Of a stretch of 43,752 bases of DNA, positions 1-7,367 are shown piece by piece. Source of the DNA: RGIG3009 sp045595845 (GTDB taxonomy: Bacteria; Bacillota; Clostridia; Oscillospirales; Acutalibacteraceae). The translations under genes and the position numbers were made by a program. The stretch's first letter is position 1; every line of letters starts with the position of its first letter. Below the pieces are notes generated by a model. It saw nothing but the letters and a program-made list of their open reading frames with translations, had not been told where the DNA came from and did not search any database. The stretch covers positions 1 through 43,752 of the forward strand of contig JAZOBF010000012.1 in NCBI GenBank assembly GCA_045595845.1, given 5' to 3'.

Positions 1-180
1 TATCTTTTTCGGTTCTCAATAAAAAGGGACAAGAAAGATCATCAACTATGACACGCACCGAGAAAAAATATAAAAAAGTCCGAAAAAGCCTTGTCACAAG
101 CGGATTTTCCTAAAAATTCGGTGATATCTTTTTCGGTGCGATGTGCCAACAGTGCGAACCGAAAAAGATATCGGTTCGGA

Positions 181-214
181 AAACCCAGAAACCACAACGG
201 TTTCTGGGTTTTTT
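181..214 (+). terminator. Intrinsic terminator of an upstream gene outside the window
   Basis: A perfect 13-bp stem (181-193 with 199-211), loop ACAAC, then a T run. It would end a plus-strand transcript entering from the left. The A-rich flank means it could also work on the other strand. Confidence 0.75.
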
Positions 215-304
215 CGTGCCATTTTTAAAGTGTAACTCCATAGATATCCTCCGCTTAAAACGGCTTTCGGGGAGGACTTGAACTAAATCTTAAATCGATA
301 TTAG

Positions 305-333
305 TTGAAAATTATAAAATTTTACGATATAAT
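305..333 (+). promoter_or_regulatory. Sigma-A promoter for the small membrane-protein cluster
   Basis: TTGAAA at 305-310, a 17-base spacer, then a perfect TATAAT at 328-333. It lies about 40 bases upstream of the start codon at 373, with a GGAGG site between. Confidence 0.8.
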
Positions 334-372
334 AAGTCAGACAAATTGAAAATTTGACGGAGGTTGCTAATA

Positions 373-699
373 ATGAAAGAAATTATTGCCGCAAGCATTC
401 TTTTCGCAATATCCGTATTTGCGTTTATTATGAGTGTCTGTTCTTTTATGGAAAAGGGATTTCTTTTCAATAATGCCTACATTTATGCATCCAAACAAGA
501 ACGAGAGAAGATGCATAAAAAGCCGTATTATAGACAATCGGCTATCGTTTTTTTATTGGTTGGTTTGATTTTTTTGTTAATTGTACTTTCCTTTTTGCTG
601 GAAGTAAATTGGATTCTTTATGTGGTATTGATGATTGCAATAATTGCCATCATATACGCCATCACATCGAGTATTATTATTGAGAAAAAACGGAAATAA
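373..699 (+). CDS. Small three-helix membrane protein (DUF3784-like)
   Basis: A 108-residue hydrophobic protein with three predicted membrane segments (about residues 3-24, 55-77 and 80-101). A polar stretch between the first two carries YASKQEREKMHKKPYYRQS, a conserved-looking cytoplasmic loop of the kind seen in DUF3784-type proteins. The ATG at 373 is preferred over the TTG at 364 because GGAGG ends 9 bases before it. It is the first gene after a consensus promoter and is followed at 37 and 21 bases by two more small genes, so the three are probably one transcript. The function is unknown. The DUF assignment is from memory of the pattern and is tentative; being a small membrane protein is secure. 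Confidence 0.7.
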   Translation: MKEIIAASILFAISVFAFIMSVCSFMEKGFLFNNAYIYASKQEREKMHKKPYYRQSAIVFLLVGLIFLLIVLSFLLEVNWILYVVLMIAIIAIIYAITSSIIIEKKRK

Positions 700-736
700 C
701 AACATTACAATAAATTCCAATTTATAGGTGAACCAA

Positions 737-1012
737 ATGAGAAAAACGTTTATATTTAGTTTGTGTCATAACGGAATATTAGGCGGTGCTTTATATCTTG
801 ATGAAGCTTCTGTTACTTACAAAACAAATAAGCTTACAGTAGATAAAGCATACAGAAATCTTATATTACCGCTTGATGAAATCGCAGAGCTTACTTGGAA
901 GTGGATTGTATTTCCCGTCGCAATCTTCCGTATGAAAAATGGAGTGGAACACAAGTTCATAATCTTCAACAAGCGACGCTTTAGCAAGTATTACAGGCTC
1001 AAGGATAAATAA
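737..1012 (+). CDS. Small PH/GRAM-like domain protein
   Basis: A 91-residue soluble protein with no membrane segment. It opens with GGALYLDEASVTYKT, continues with an LPLDEIAEL strand-turn and ends with FIIFNKRRFSKYY. This alternation of short beta strands and a closing helix resembles the GRAM/PH-like fold of small Firmicutes proteins, which usually read out membrane or protein surfaces. The ATG at 737 is preferred over the in-frame GTG at 728 because the weak AGGTG site sits just upstream of it. It lies between two small membrane-protein genes, so a membrane-adaptor role is an inference. The domain assignment is moderate. Confidence 0.65.
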   Translation: MRKTFIFSLCHNGILGGALYLDEASVTYKTNKLTVDKAYRNLILPLDEIAELTWKWIVFPVAIFRMKNGVEHKFIIFNKRRFSKYYRLKDK

Positions 1013-1033
1013 GACTTTGATGGAGGTTGTATT

Positions 1034-1363
1034 ATGGCAAGCAATATTGTTGCTTTTCTTGTAGGTGTTTTATGTATTGTTCTTGGAATTTCAAATATGC
1101 GAGGAAACATATCCACCCTTCATTCTTATCATAGACAACGTGTTTCCGAAGAAGATAGGATGCCTTTTGGAAAACAAGTAGGATTGGGTACTATGATTGT
1201 TGGCATCGGCATAATTATATTTAGCGTTTTGTCTACTGTAACCCTATATACCGAAAACAACGGCTTTATATTAGTTGGTACTACAATTTTGATTGTTGGT
1301 ATTATTGTAGGGCTCGTTATAAGTTTTAAAGCTATGATTAAATATAACAAAGGAATATTCTAA
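1034..1363 (+). CDS. Small three-helix membrane protein
   Basis: A 109-residue protein with membrane segments at about residues 4-22, 50-70 and 79-101. A polar loop contains SYHRQRVSEEDRMPFGKQVG. The start ATG has GGAGG 9 bases upstream. It ends the three-gene run that begins at 373 and is followed by a strong hairpin terminator. The first and third proteins of the cluster share the layout of one helix, a charged loop and two helices, which suggests they are distant relatives or partners. I do not recognise a function. Confidence 0.7.
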   Translation: MASNIVAFLVGVLCIVLGISNMRGNISTLHSYHRQRVSEEDRMPFGKQVGLGTMIVGIGIIIFSVLSTVTLYTENNGFILVGTTILIVGIIVGLVISFKAMIKYNKGIF

Positions 1364-1424
1364 CCGTAAAATTGCAGTTTATCGTTGAGTTTAAAATGAT
1401 ATCTAAATCGGTGCAGCGTGCCAC

Positions 1425-1462
1425 AAAAATCACGGTACACTTTTGTGTGCCGTGATTTTTGC
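1425..1462 (+). terminator. Terminator of the small-gene cluster
   Basis: A 16-bp stem (1425-1440 with 1445-1460, one G-T pair) with loop TTTT and a T-rich right arm. It lies about 60 bases after the stop codon at 1363. Confidence 0.8.
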
Positions 1463-1677
1463 TTATTACGAGAGATGAGTTTGCACTTCCACTTTTGTGA
1501 GGGTTATGAGCCCGAAGGGCGAATAACTTATGGGCGTTTGTGAGCGCCGCCGGTGGCGGATACAGCGAACAAAAAGCCCTCTGCCGCGGTCGAAATTTGC
1601 CGAACGATAGTGAGATCAGCGAATTTCGGGCACCGCAAAGGTATGGTCGGAAGTTCGAATCTTCCTCTTGCAAACAC
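1463..1677. repeat. Noncoding composite repeat with a tRNA-3'-end-like segment
   Basis: No credible gene. Around 1650-1673 is a T-arm-like element (GGAAG stem, TTCGAAT loop, CTTCC) followed by TCTTGCA, which looks like the 3' end of a tRNA. No matching 5' acceptor strand or anticodon arm was found upstream. An inverted CGAAATT/AATTTCG pair sits at about 1590-1627. Spurious peptides with FELPT and EDSNFRP, typical of translated tRNA tails, arise here. It is most likely a dispersed repeat or an attachment-site remnant. Confidence 0.45.
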
Positions 1678-1713
1678 AAAAACACGGCATACCGTTTGGT
1701 ATGCCGTGTTTTT
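1678..1713 (-). terminator. Terminator of the minus-strand hydrolase gene
   Basis: A perfect 16-bp stem (1678-1693 with 1698-1713), loop GTTT, with A/T-rich ends so that it works on either strand. It lies 4 bases past the stop of the minus-strand gene 1718-2503. Confidence 0.8.
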
Positions 1714-1717
1714 GCTA

Positions 1718-2503
1718 TTACAGATGAATCCATTCCCCATGAATGGGATTGATAAATTTTCCGTCAGGCACGCGACGAAGAAACTCTTCTTTGGATTTTT
1801 CAATCATCGTTGGATCATCAATCCCTTTGAAATCATGATGATGAGGGATAAACACTTTACATCCGATCTTGGCGGCAAACTCCGCTTTTTTAACGACTTC
1901 TTCGTAAATTTTTGACCGTTGGATGATAGCAATATCAGGTTTAAGCGCCTTACAAATATTGATTTGCTCTACAGTAGGGTCGTTACCCCAGATTAATAAT
2001 TTTGTCCCGTTCGGAGCGGTGAAAAGAAAATTTCGATACTCTAAACTTCCCACCGCTTGTAATGACGATATACCCGCATCCGCTTGACAGATATCATTAG
2101 ACTCAATGCGAGCGCAGAGGTCATTAAACCCTTCATGCAGATAGGTGTGTCTTCCATAAAGTGCCCGTATTTTTACACTGTCAAAATCAAGCTCGGTATC
2201 CGGATACATAGGGTAAATATAGCTGGGACTATAGTTGAGCCATCTTGCCAAGGGCATAGCGGTCTGATCACCGCACAAAAGCTTCGGGTTAAATTTATTG
2301 ATGAGCCTTGGTATGTCGGTTACATGATCCCAGTGCGCGTGACTAAGACAGATGATATCACAGTTTTCAACAGCCTCATAAGTAAGGTTCGTGCCTTTGC
2401 ATTCTGTAATATACGGATCCGTAACGACCGTCAAATCTCCGAAGCGCATCTCGAAAGCGGTAACCGCCAGCCACTTGATATCGATACCGTAATGTCGTGC
2501 CAT
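1718..2503 (-). CDS. Metallo-beta-lactamase-fold metal-dependent hydrolase
   Basis: A 261-residue cytoplasmic protein. The metal-binding motif HAHWDH (H-x-H-x-D-H) follows the strand CDIICLS, and later histidines occur in GRHTYLHEG and PHHHDFKG. This is the layout of the MBL superfamily, closest in feel to the UlaG-like/YfhI-like metal-dependent hydrolases. The substrate cannot be told from sequence. The start is set at 2503 (MARHYGID), where AGGAGG lies 7 bases upstream; an in-frame start 21 codons earlier has no such site and would begin inside the promoter. It has its own consensus promoter and terminator, so it is a single-gene unit. Confidence 0.8.
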   Translation of the reverse strand: MARHYGIDIKWLAVTAFEMRFGDLTVVTDPYITECKGTNLTYEAVENCDIICLSHAHWDHVTDIPRLINKFNPKLLCGDQTAMPLARWLNYSPSYIYPMYPDTELDFDSVKIRALYGRHTYLHEGFNDLCARIESNDICQADAGISSLQAVGSLEYRNFLFTAPNGTKLLIWGNDPTVEQINICKALKPDIAIIQRSKIYEEVVKKAEFAAKIGCKVFIPHHHDFKGIDDPTMIEKSKEEFLRRVPDGKFINPIHGEWIHL

Positions 2504-2537
2504 ATATATCCTCCTGAATTTTGTTTTAACCATGTTA

Positions 2538-2566
2538 ATTATATTCGATAACTTTATAAATTTCAA
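2538..2566 (-). promoter_or_regulatory. Sigma-A promoter of the MBL-fold hydrolase gene
   Basis: On the minus strand TTGAAA, a 17-base spacer and a perfect TATAAT (plus coordinates 2561-2566 and 2538-2543), 35 bases before the start codon at 2503. Confidence 0.8.
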
Positions 2567-2735
2567 TACTTAATTTACAAGAAAAGCGCAAAAGTACTGT
2601 TGTAACATAAACAAATAATTTCAGCTTACAGGTTGTAAAACAAAGGTTTTTTGTATTGACTTTAGGTGTTGCTTATGCGAGAATATACTAAAGAAACAAG
2701 CTTTTGTGATGTAACAAAGGAATGAAGGAATAAAT

Positions 2736-5435
2736 ATGAAACGACCGATTTGTACAGATCCGTTTACATACAATCAACCCGAAAAAGTTTTTGTGGAAGA
2801 ACTTAAGAAACCGGTTCACACAGAAAAACCTTCATATTTCGGAAAAAGAGGGGCAGAGGAAGGCGAAGTAGCCTTAAATGGGATTTATGTAATAGCGGAA
2901 TTTGTTGACGAAAACCTTGTAACCGCTTATAACGACTTTCAGGTTTTTCTTAATGTTTATGAAATTGCGGGCAAGCATTACCCAATCATCACACAAAAAG
3001 GTGAAACTTCGGTTTTTGAAGAGTACAAAATAATCACCGATAGTGAAAAAACAATCCTCATTTCCAATGATACCGAAGGCATAAGACGCGGACTTATATA
3101 TATAGAAGATGAAATGAGAAGGCGAGAAGGGGCCTTTTTACCTATTGGCGAGACCGTACGAACACCTCACATGCGTTCAAGAATAACGCATTGCTTTTTT
3201 GCGCCTATAAACCGCCCGCCGAATTTTGAAGAAGAGCTTGGCGATGATGTTGACTATTACCCCGACGAATATTTAAATCGGCTCGCACACGACGGCTCAA
3301 ACGGTGTATGGATTTATACGATTTTCAAAGATTTGTTACCTTCTAAAATTATACCCGAATACGGTATTGATGGTAAAAGACGCCTTGATAAGCTTAATAG
3401 AACTATACAAAAATGCAAACGCTACGGTATTAAAGTATTCGCTTTTGCAATAGAGCCCGACGGCTTTTCAACCGAAGAAATGAAGAAAAAGTACAGCGAC
3501 ATTTTGGGTACGGAGGGCTTTGATAGAACCGCCTTTTGCACTGCCTCCGAAAGAGGTAAGGCATACTGTAAAGAGGCTTTTGAAACACTCTTTACATATT
3601 GTCCCGATCTTGCGGGCGCACTGATTATTACAAATGGAGAAAGAGTAACAAACTGCAGTTCCAACTATGCAGACATTAAAAAGCATATTAATACTTGTCC
3701 AAACTGTAAAGATAAAACGGCTCCCGAAATTCTCGCTCAGGCGATTGACGCCATGCGTGAAGGCATGAGAGGTGTCAATCCAAATGCGGAATACCTTTCT
3801 TGGTCATACGGCCACAGAGGATGGGAGTATGAAGATATTGAAGAGTTTATCCGCCTTGCGCCTAACGATTGCTGCATAGTTCAAGGTCTTGAAGACAACG
3901 GCATCAGCGTTCAATTGGGAAAAGAGCGAATGGCAATCGATTACTGGCTTTCCTATGCCGGACCATCCGAAATGTTCAAAAGAACTGCCGTTGCAGCAAA
4001 AAAATACGGAAAAGATCTTTATGCGAAAACACAGGTCTGTTGCTCTCACGAAGTGGCAACAGTCCCGTATGTGCCTGCACCCGGCCTTTTGTTTGATAAA
4101 TATAAAGCAATGTTTGAACTGGGCGTCAAAGGCGTAGTACAGTGTTGGTATTTCGGAAACTATCCGTCACTTATGAACAAAGCAGCCGGAGAGTTTGCAT
4201 TCTTACATGACTACAGTGATAAACGGAAGTTTTTAACCGACCTTGCCGCAATTTACTGGGGAAGAAAAAAGGCGGAAAAAGTAGTAGATGCCTGGGAAAT
4301 GTTTGAAAAAGGATATAAAAATTATCCGCTGAATGTAATGTTTAACTACTACGGGCCTATGCATGACGGTCCTGTATGGTTACTTCAACTTATTCCCAAA
4401 AACTTTGCTCTGCCTCGTACATGGCAAGGCGGAGATCCTGTGGATGGTGATAGGATAAACGAATCCTTCCTTTCCGGACACACAATTGAAGAAATTCATA
4501 CACTTACACAAATCATGCACAAATATTGGAGAGAGGGTACAAAAATACTTTCCTCCATAGATGCCGAAATCGGTGATGAAGTTGAACAAGTGTCTGTTGC
4601 CAATGCGCTTGATTGCCAGTTCGAAAGTGGCATGAATATTGTGGAATTTTATATGCTTCGTGATGCCCTTGGTTTGGAACAAGGTGACCTGAAAGAAACT
4701 TTGGCAAGAATGGAGAAAATCGTTCGTCGTGAAATCGAGATAAGTAAAACGCTTTCTGAAATTTCCGAAGCCGACAAAAGACTAGGATATCACTCCGAAG
4801 CAGAGGGCTATAAATACTTCCCCGAAAAGCTGTTACATCGTGCCAATTATCTTGAAGAACTTCTCAAAACGGAGTTCTGTGAAGTTTCCAAGAGATTGGA
4901 AGACGGTATCTATCCTTTTGATTATTACAAAGGTATAGAAGAAGGGGCCGTAAGATATAAACTCGGTAGCGGTTTTTCCGATTTTGTCGACGGTGGTGCA
5001 CAGCTTTCGGTAACAGAAGATGACAACAACTTAATCGTTGAGTTCCGCTCAAAAACTGTTGAAGGCATTACCATTTCAACGGAGTTTAATCTTTTTAAAT
5101 TCGATGTACCCGTGTTTATCAGTACAGATGGTGAACCGTATCTGCCTTGGCGAGTATGGATGTATTGCGGACTTAGTCCCGAGGACAGGGAAAAAGAAAT
5201 AGACAAATACAAGGTAGAGAAGCTTTTACCGACAGAGGAATATCCGGGCACGCACTTAAAGGTTTATATCGATAAGAAAAAAGCCGGATGGACCGGTGGC
5301 CCCATGAAAATGGCTATCCAGACCAATCTTAATGATGATAGGTCCAGAGCTTATTGGAGCCACACAGAGAAAGTGATACCCCGTCTCGGTAAAGGGTATA
5401 TGCACTATGATACATATGTATGGCTTGATAGATAA
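2736..5435 (+). CDS. Large glycoside-hydrolase-like protein with a hexosaminidase-type N-domain
   Basis: An 899-residue protein with no signal peptide, so probably cytoplasmic. Residues about 50-135 contain ISNDTEGIRRGLIYIEDEM, which resembles the small alpha/beta domain in front of the catalytic barrel in GH20, GH67 and GH84-like enzymes. Residues about 145-480 look like a (beta/alpha)8 barrel with VWIYTIFKD, IKVFAFAIEPDG, ALIITNGERV, LSWSYGHRGW and VQCWYFGNYP strands. A CPNC pair (about residue 325) matches the cysteine loop seen in DUF4838/GH163-like proteins. A helical region and a C-terminal beta-rich part follow. It is likely an enzyme on imported oligosaccharides; family and substrate are unresolved. 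GAAGG precedes the ATG, and the gene stands alone with its own terminator. The promoter is unclear (possible TATACT at 2684-2689). Confidence 0.7.
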   Translation: MKRPICTDPFTYNQPEKVFVEELKKPVHTEKPSYFGKRGAEEGEVALNGIYVIAEFVDENLVTAYNDFQVFLNVYEIAGKHYPIITQKGETSVFEEYKIITDSEKTILISNDTEGIRRGLIYIEDEMRRREGAFLPIGETVRTPHMRSRITHCFFAPINRPPNFEEELGDDVDYYPDEYLNRLAHDGSNGVWIYTIFKDLLPSKIIPEYGIDGKRRLDKLNRTIQKCKRYGIKVFAFAIEPDGFSTEEMKKKYSDILGTEGFDRTAFCTASERGKAYCKEAFETLFTYCPDLAGALIITNGERVTNCSSNYADIKKHINTCPNCKDKTAPEILAQAIDAMREGMRGVNPNAEYLSWSYGHRGWEYEDIEEFIRLAPNDCCIVQGLEDNGISVQLGKERMAIDYWLSYAGPSEMFKRTAVAAKKYGKDLYAKTQVCCSHEVATVPYVPAPGLLFDKYKAMFELGVKGVVQCWYFGNYPSLMNKAAGEFAFLHDYSDKRKFLTDLAAIYWGRKKAEKVVDAWEMFEKGYKNYPLNVMFNYYGPMHDGPVWLLQLIPKNFALPRTWQGGDPVDGDRINESFLSGHTIEEIHTLTQIMHKYWREGTKILSSIDAEIGDEVEQVSVANALDCQFESGMNIVEFYMLRDALGLEQGDLKETLARMEKIVRREIEISKTLSEISEADKRLGYHSEAEGYKYFPEKLLHRANYLEELLKTEFCEVSKRLEDGIYPFDYYKGIEEGAVRYKLGSGFSDFVDGGAQLSVTEDDNNLIVEFRSKTVEGITISTEFNLFKFDVPVFISTDGEPYLPWRVWMYCGLSPEDREKEIDKYKVEKLLPTEEYPGTHLKVYIDKKKAGWTGGPMKMAIQTNLNDDRSRAYWSHTEKVIPRLGKGYMHYDTYVWLDR

Positions 5436-5490
5436 ACTGTCTTAATGTGCGTCAGAAACATATGTAGTATTAAAATCGGTACACCATATC

Positions 5491-5532
5491 AACGAAACCG
5501 ACGAGAAAATTCTCGTCGGTTTCGTTTTTTCT
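5491..5532 (+). terminator. Terminator of the glycoside-hydrolase-like gene
   Basis: A perfect 16-bp stem (5491-5506 with 5511-5526), loop AAAT, followed by a T run, 55 bases after the stop codon. Confidence 0.85.
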
Positions 5533-6255
5533 TAGATAGGGAAGAGTGGTCGTTTTCTTGTAGGCCAAGTATGAACTTAAAAGTTAAATACACTATCTTT
5601 TACCGAATACTCGTTAATATCAAATTTAAAATTATATAAGTCCTTATCGGCAATATTTTTTCACTCGAAGATTTCAATAAATTTATTACAAAACAATAAC
5701 TCAGTATTATTTAAAGATTTATTTGTAGCGCGCAAAATGCTCTCTTAATATATAAATAGGGCACACAACAACTTCCCAATGCCAAACTCCGTACTATACA
5801 AAATGAATATTTTGTATAGTACGGAGAAGGGGTTAGTCGAAAATTGAGCTAAATATGGGCAATATGCGCCTCTCAGACAGTTTATATTAATATTTCCGTT
5901 ACTCACTATATCGTTTTTTAGATTTAAAAATTTTTCAATGGTCAAAACAATTTTTGTTATACAATAACTATTTGATTTCTATAAAACCTCTGTTTTGCTC
6001 GAATCTACTTAGGTTTTCCAGACGATAAAAATTCTCTCGGCAGGCATCTGTTCATTTTAAAAATTTCTATTCGATAACCGTTTTATAAAATCTGATTAAA
6101 ATAGCTTTGCAACAAAAAATTATCTCGGTTTATCGAATCGCATTTTGCAGAATATTAAATTCATAATATTGCACGCGTTGTATAAGCACCCCCTCACATG
6201 CATTGAACTTTACTGTAAAAAATTTCTCATTACTATTTATTTTGTATAGTTGATG
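5533..6255. other. About 720 bases of AT-rich noncoding DNA
   Basis: I see no credible gene. A 66-codon open frame on the minus strand (5745-5945) has no ribosome binding site and low-complexity content, and it reads through the palindrome at 5787-5826. The segment is clearly more AT-rich than the flanking genes. Besides the palindrome, a 12-base copy of its right arm recurs at 6239-6250, just ahead of the recombinase promoter. Confidence 0.5.
5787..5826. repeat. Perfect palindrome with 18-bp arms
   Basis: The left arm CTCCGTACTATACAAAAT (5787-5804) and its exact reverse complement (5809-5826) are separated by GAAT. There is no T run on either side, so it is a poor terminator. The end of the right arm, ATTTTGTATAGT, occurs again at 6239-6250 upstream of the recombinase gene. 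It could be a recombinase or regulator site, or a remnant of a small inverted-repeat element. Confidence 0.75.
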
Positions 6256-6264
6256 TGTTATACT
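6256..6264 (+). promoter_or_regulatory. Possible extended -10 promoter of the recombinase gene
   Basis: TGTTATACT gives an extended -10 (TG-n-TATACT, 6256-6264). The -35 region 17 bases upstream is poor. The start codon is 56 bases downstream. Confidence 0.4.
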
Positions 6265-6289
6265 GTAACCAATGGTTGTTAATATTTTG

Positions 6290-6310
6290 TTGTGAAACAT
6301 TGTTTCACAA
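6290..6310. promoter_or_regulatory. Dyad in the recombinase leader
   Basis: Perfect 9-bp arms TTGTGAAAC and GTTTCACAA with a 3-base centre, directly abutting the AAAGGAG ribosome binding site of the gene at 6321. It could be a repressor operator or an RNA hairpin that limits translation. Confidence 0.55.
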
Positions 6311-6320
6311 AGGAGTTGCT

Positions 6321-7304
6321 ATGCGAAAAGAATATATGTGGCAATGTCCCCCTTTGTTAAAGGAATATTTAGGATATATGCAAACCATCAAAGGTCGTTC
6401 CGAAAATACGATCAATGAATATTTTATTGATCTGCGTACTTTTTTTCGGTATATGAAGGAACTTCGCGGCCTTGTCCCCCCCACTACACCGGTTGAAGAA
6501 ATCACCATCACGGATATTGACTTGGATTTTGTCCGCACCATTACCACAACCGATGTTTATGAATACATGAACTACCTACGTAACGAACGCAGTAATTCTA
6601 ATAAAACGCGAGCACGGAAAACCAGCTCCGTTCGTATGTTTTTTCGGTATCTTTCCGATTACTCGCATTATCTGGAGCACAACCCCGTCAAAAATTTAGA
6701 AACACCAAAACCCAAAAAATCCTTGCCGCAATATTTATCGTTGCAACAGTCCGTTTCTCTTTTAAACAGCGTTTCCGGCGAGTTTGCCGAGCGTGACTAC
6801 TGTATGCTGGTGATGTTTCTAAACTGCGGTTTACGGCGTGCAGAACTCGTAAATATCAATTTGAACGATATTAACCATACCGAACACACCCTACGCATTC
6901 GCGGAAAAGGCAACAAGGAACGCATGCTGTACCTTAACGAAGCCTGTCAGGAGGCGTTAAAGCGGTATTTGAAGGTACGGCCGGTCGATGGCGTCAAAGA
7001 CAAGGAGGCGCTCTTTTTAAGCCGTTTAAAGAGCCGTATTACACTTCAGGGTGTGCATTATGTTGTGAAAGGCTATTTAACGCAAGTAGACGGTGCACAA
7101 AACATGACGGTACATAAATTGCGTCACACAGCAGCAACGCTTATGTATCAAAACGGCGTGGATTTACGCGTACTTCAAAATTATTTAGGCCATGAAAATT
7201 TAGGCACGACGGAAATCTATACTCACCTTTCCAATGAACAAATCGAAAACGCAGCCAAATTAAATCCTTTATCACAAATCACGGTATCAAAAGAGCAAGA
7301 CTAA
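6321..7304 (+). CDS. XerC/XerD-type tyrosine recombinase
   Basis: A 327-residue site-specific recombinase. An N-terminal core-binding SAM-like domain (about residues 15-130: EYLGYMQTIKGRSENTINEY, KTRARKTSSVRMFFRYL) precedes the catalytic domain (about 150-320). The catalytic set is visible: Arg in CGLRRAEL, Lys in GKGNKER, His-x-x-Arg in HKLRHTAAT, His in LGHENLG and the nucleophile Tyr in TEIYTHL. The length fits XerC/D (about 300) with short extra tails. ATG 6321 is chosen because AAAGGAG lies 7 bases upstream; an earlier start at 6255 would cover the leader dyad. It stands alone, convergent with spo0A, behind a palindrome-bearing spacer. It could be the chromosome-dimer Xer protein or an orphan integrase; no phage genes accompany it. 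Confidence 0.88.
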   Translation: MRKEYMWQCPPLLKEYLGYMQTIKGRSENTINEYFIDLRTFFRYMKELRGLVPPTTPVEEITITDIDLDFVRTITTTDVYEYMNYLRNERSNSNKTRARKTSSVRMFFRYLSDYSHYLEHNPVKNLETPKPKKSLPQYLSLQQSVSLLNSVSGEFAERDYCMLVMFLNCGLRRAELVNINLNDINHTEHTLRIRGKGNKERMLYLNEACQEALKRYLKVRPVDGVKDKEALFLSRLKSRITLQGVHYVVKGYLTQVDGAQNMTVHKLRHTAATLMYQNGVDLRVLQNYLGHENLGTTEIYTHLSNEQIENAAKLNPLSQITVSKEQD

Positions 7305-7341
7305 AGAAAGCGCATTTGTATTTATACAAATGCGCTTTCTT
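7304..7341. terminator. Shared terminator between the recombinase gene and spo0A
   Basis: A 17-bp stem (7304-7320 with 7325-7341) with a 4-base loop, directly after the recombinase stop. The spo0A stop lies 27 bases beyond it on the other strand. The stem ends in A/T on both sides, so it can serve both genes. Confidence 0.75.
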
Positions 7342-7367
7342 AATGGTATATAAACAATGGAATTTCA

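Larger units (their letters stand above)
1..372. other. Noncoding left flank with inverted repeats
   Basis: No gene is supported before position 373. The stretch holds repeated short motifs related to GATATCTTTTTCGGT: one at the left edge (1-15, partial), one at 123-137, and a perfect 15-bp inverted copy at 158-172 separated by 20 bases. A weaker inverted partner lies near 55-72. A terminator hairpin follows at 181-214 and a promoter at 305-333. A related motif recurs near 1398-1423, so this looks like a dispersed repeat next to a gene end that lies outside the window. Confidence 0.5.

Noticed and set aside
1600..1680. A complete tRNA gene
   Set aside because: Only the T-arm and 3' acceptor strand are present. 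No matching 5' strand, D-arm or anticodon arm could be found.
1338..1915. Open frames with RFELPT or EDSNFRP in the repeat block
   Set aside because: These are translations of a tRNA-tail-like segment and terminators, and they overlap each other on both strands without ribosome binding sites.
5745..5945. A 66-codon minus-strand frame in the spacer before the recombinase
   Set aside because: No ribosome binding site, it reads through the palindrome and its composition is like the noncoding flank.
6290..6310. The dyad TTGTGAAAC/GTTTCACAA as a Rex (redox) or CRP/FNR operator
   Set aside because: The half-sites look like Rex, but the spacing is 3 bases longer than the usual 18-bp site, and it does not fit the CRP or FNR spacing.
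6321..7304. A prophage or integrative element led by the tyrosine recombinase
   Set aside because: No structural, replication, mobilisation or excision genes are near, and the neighbours are core genes.
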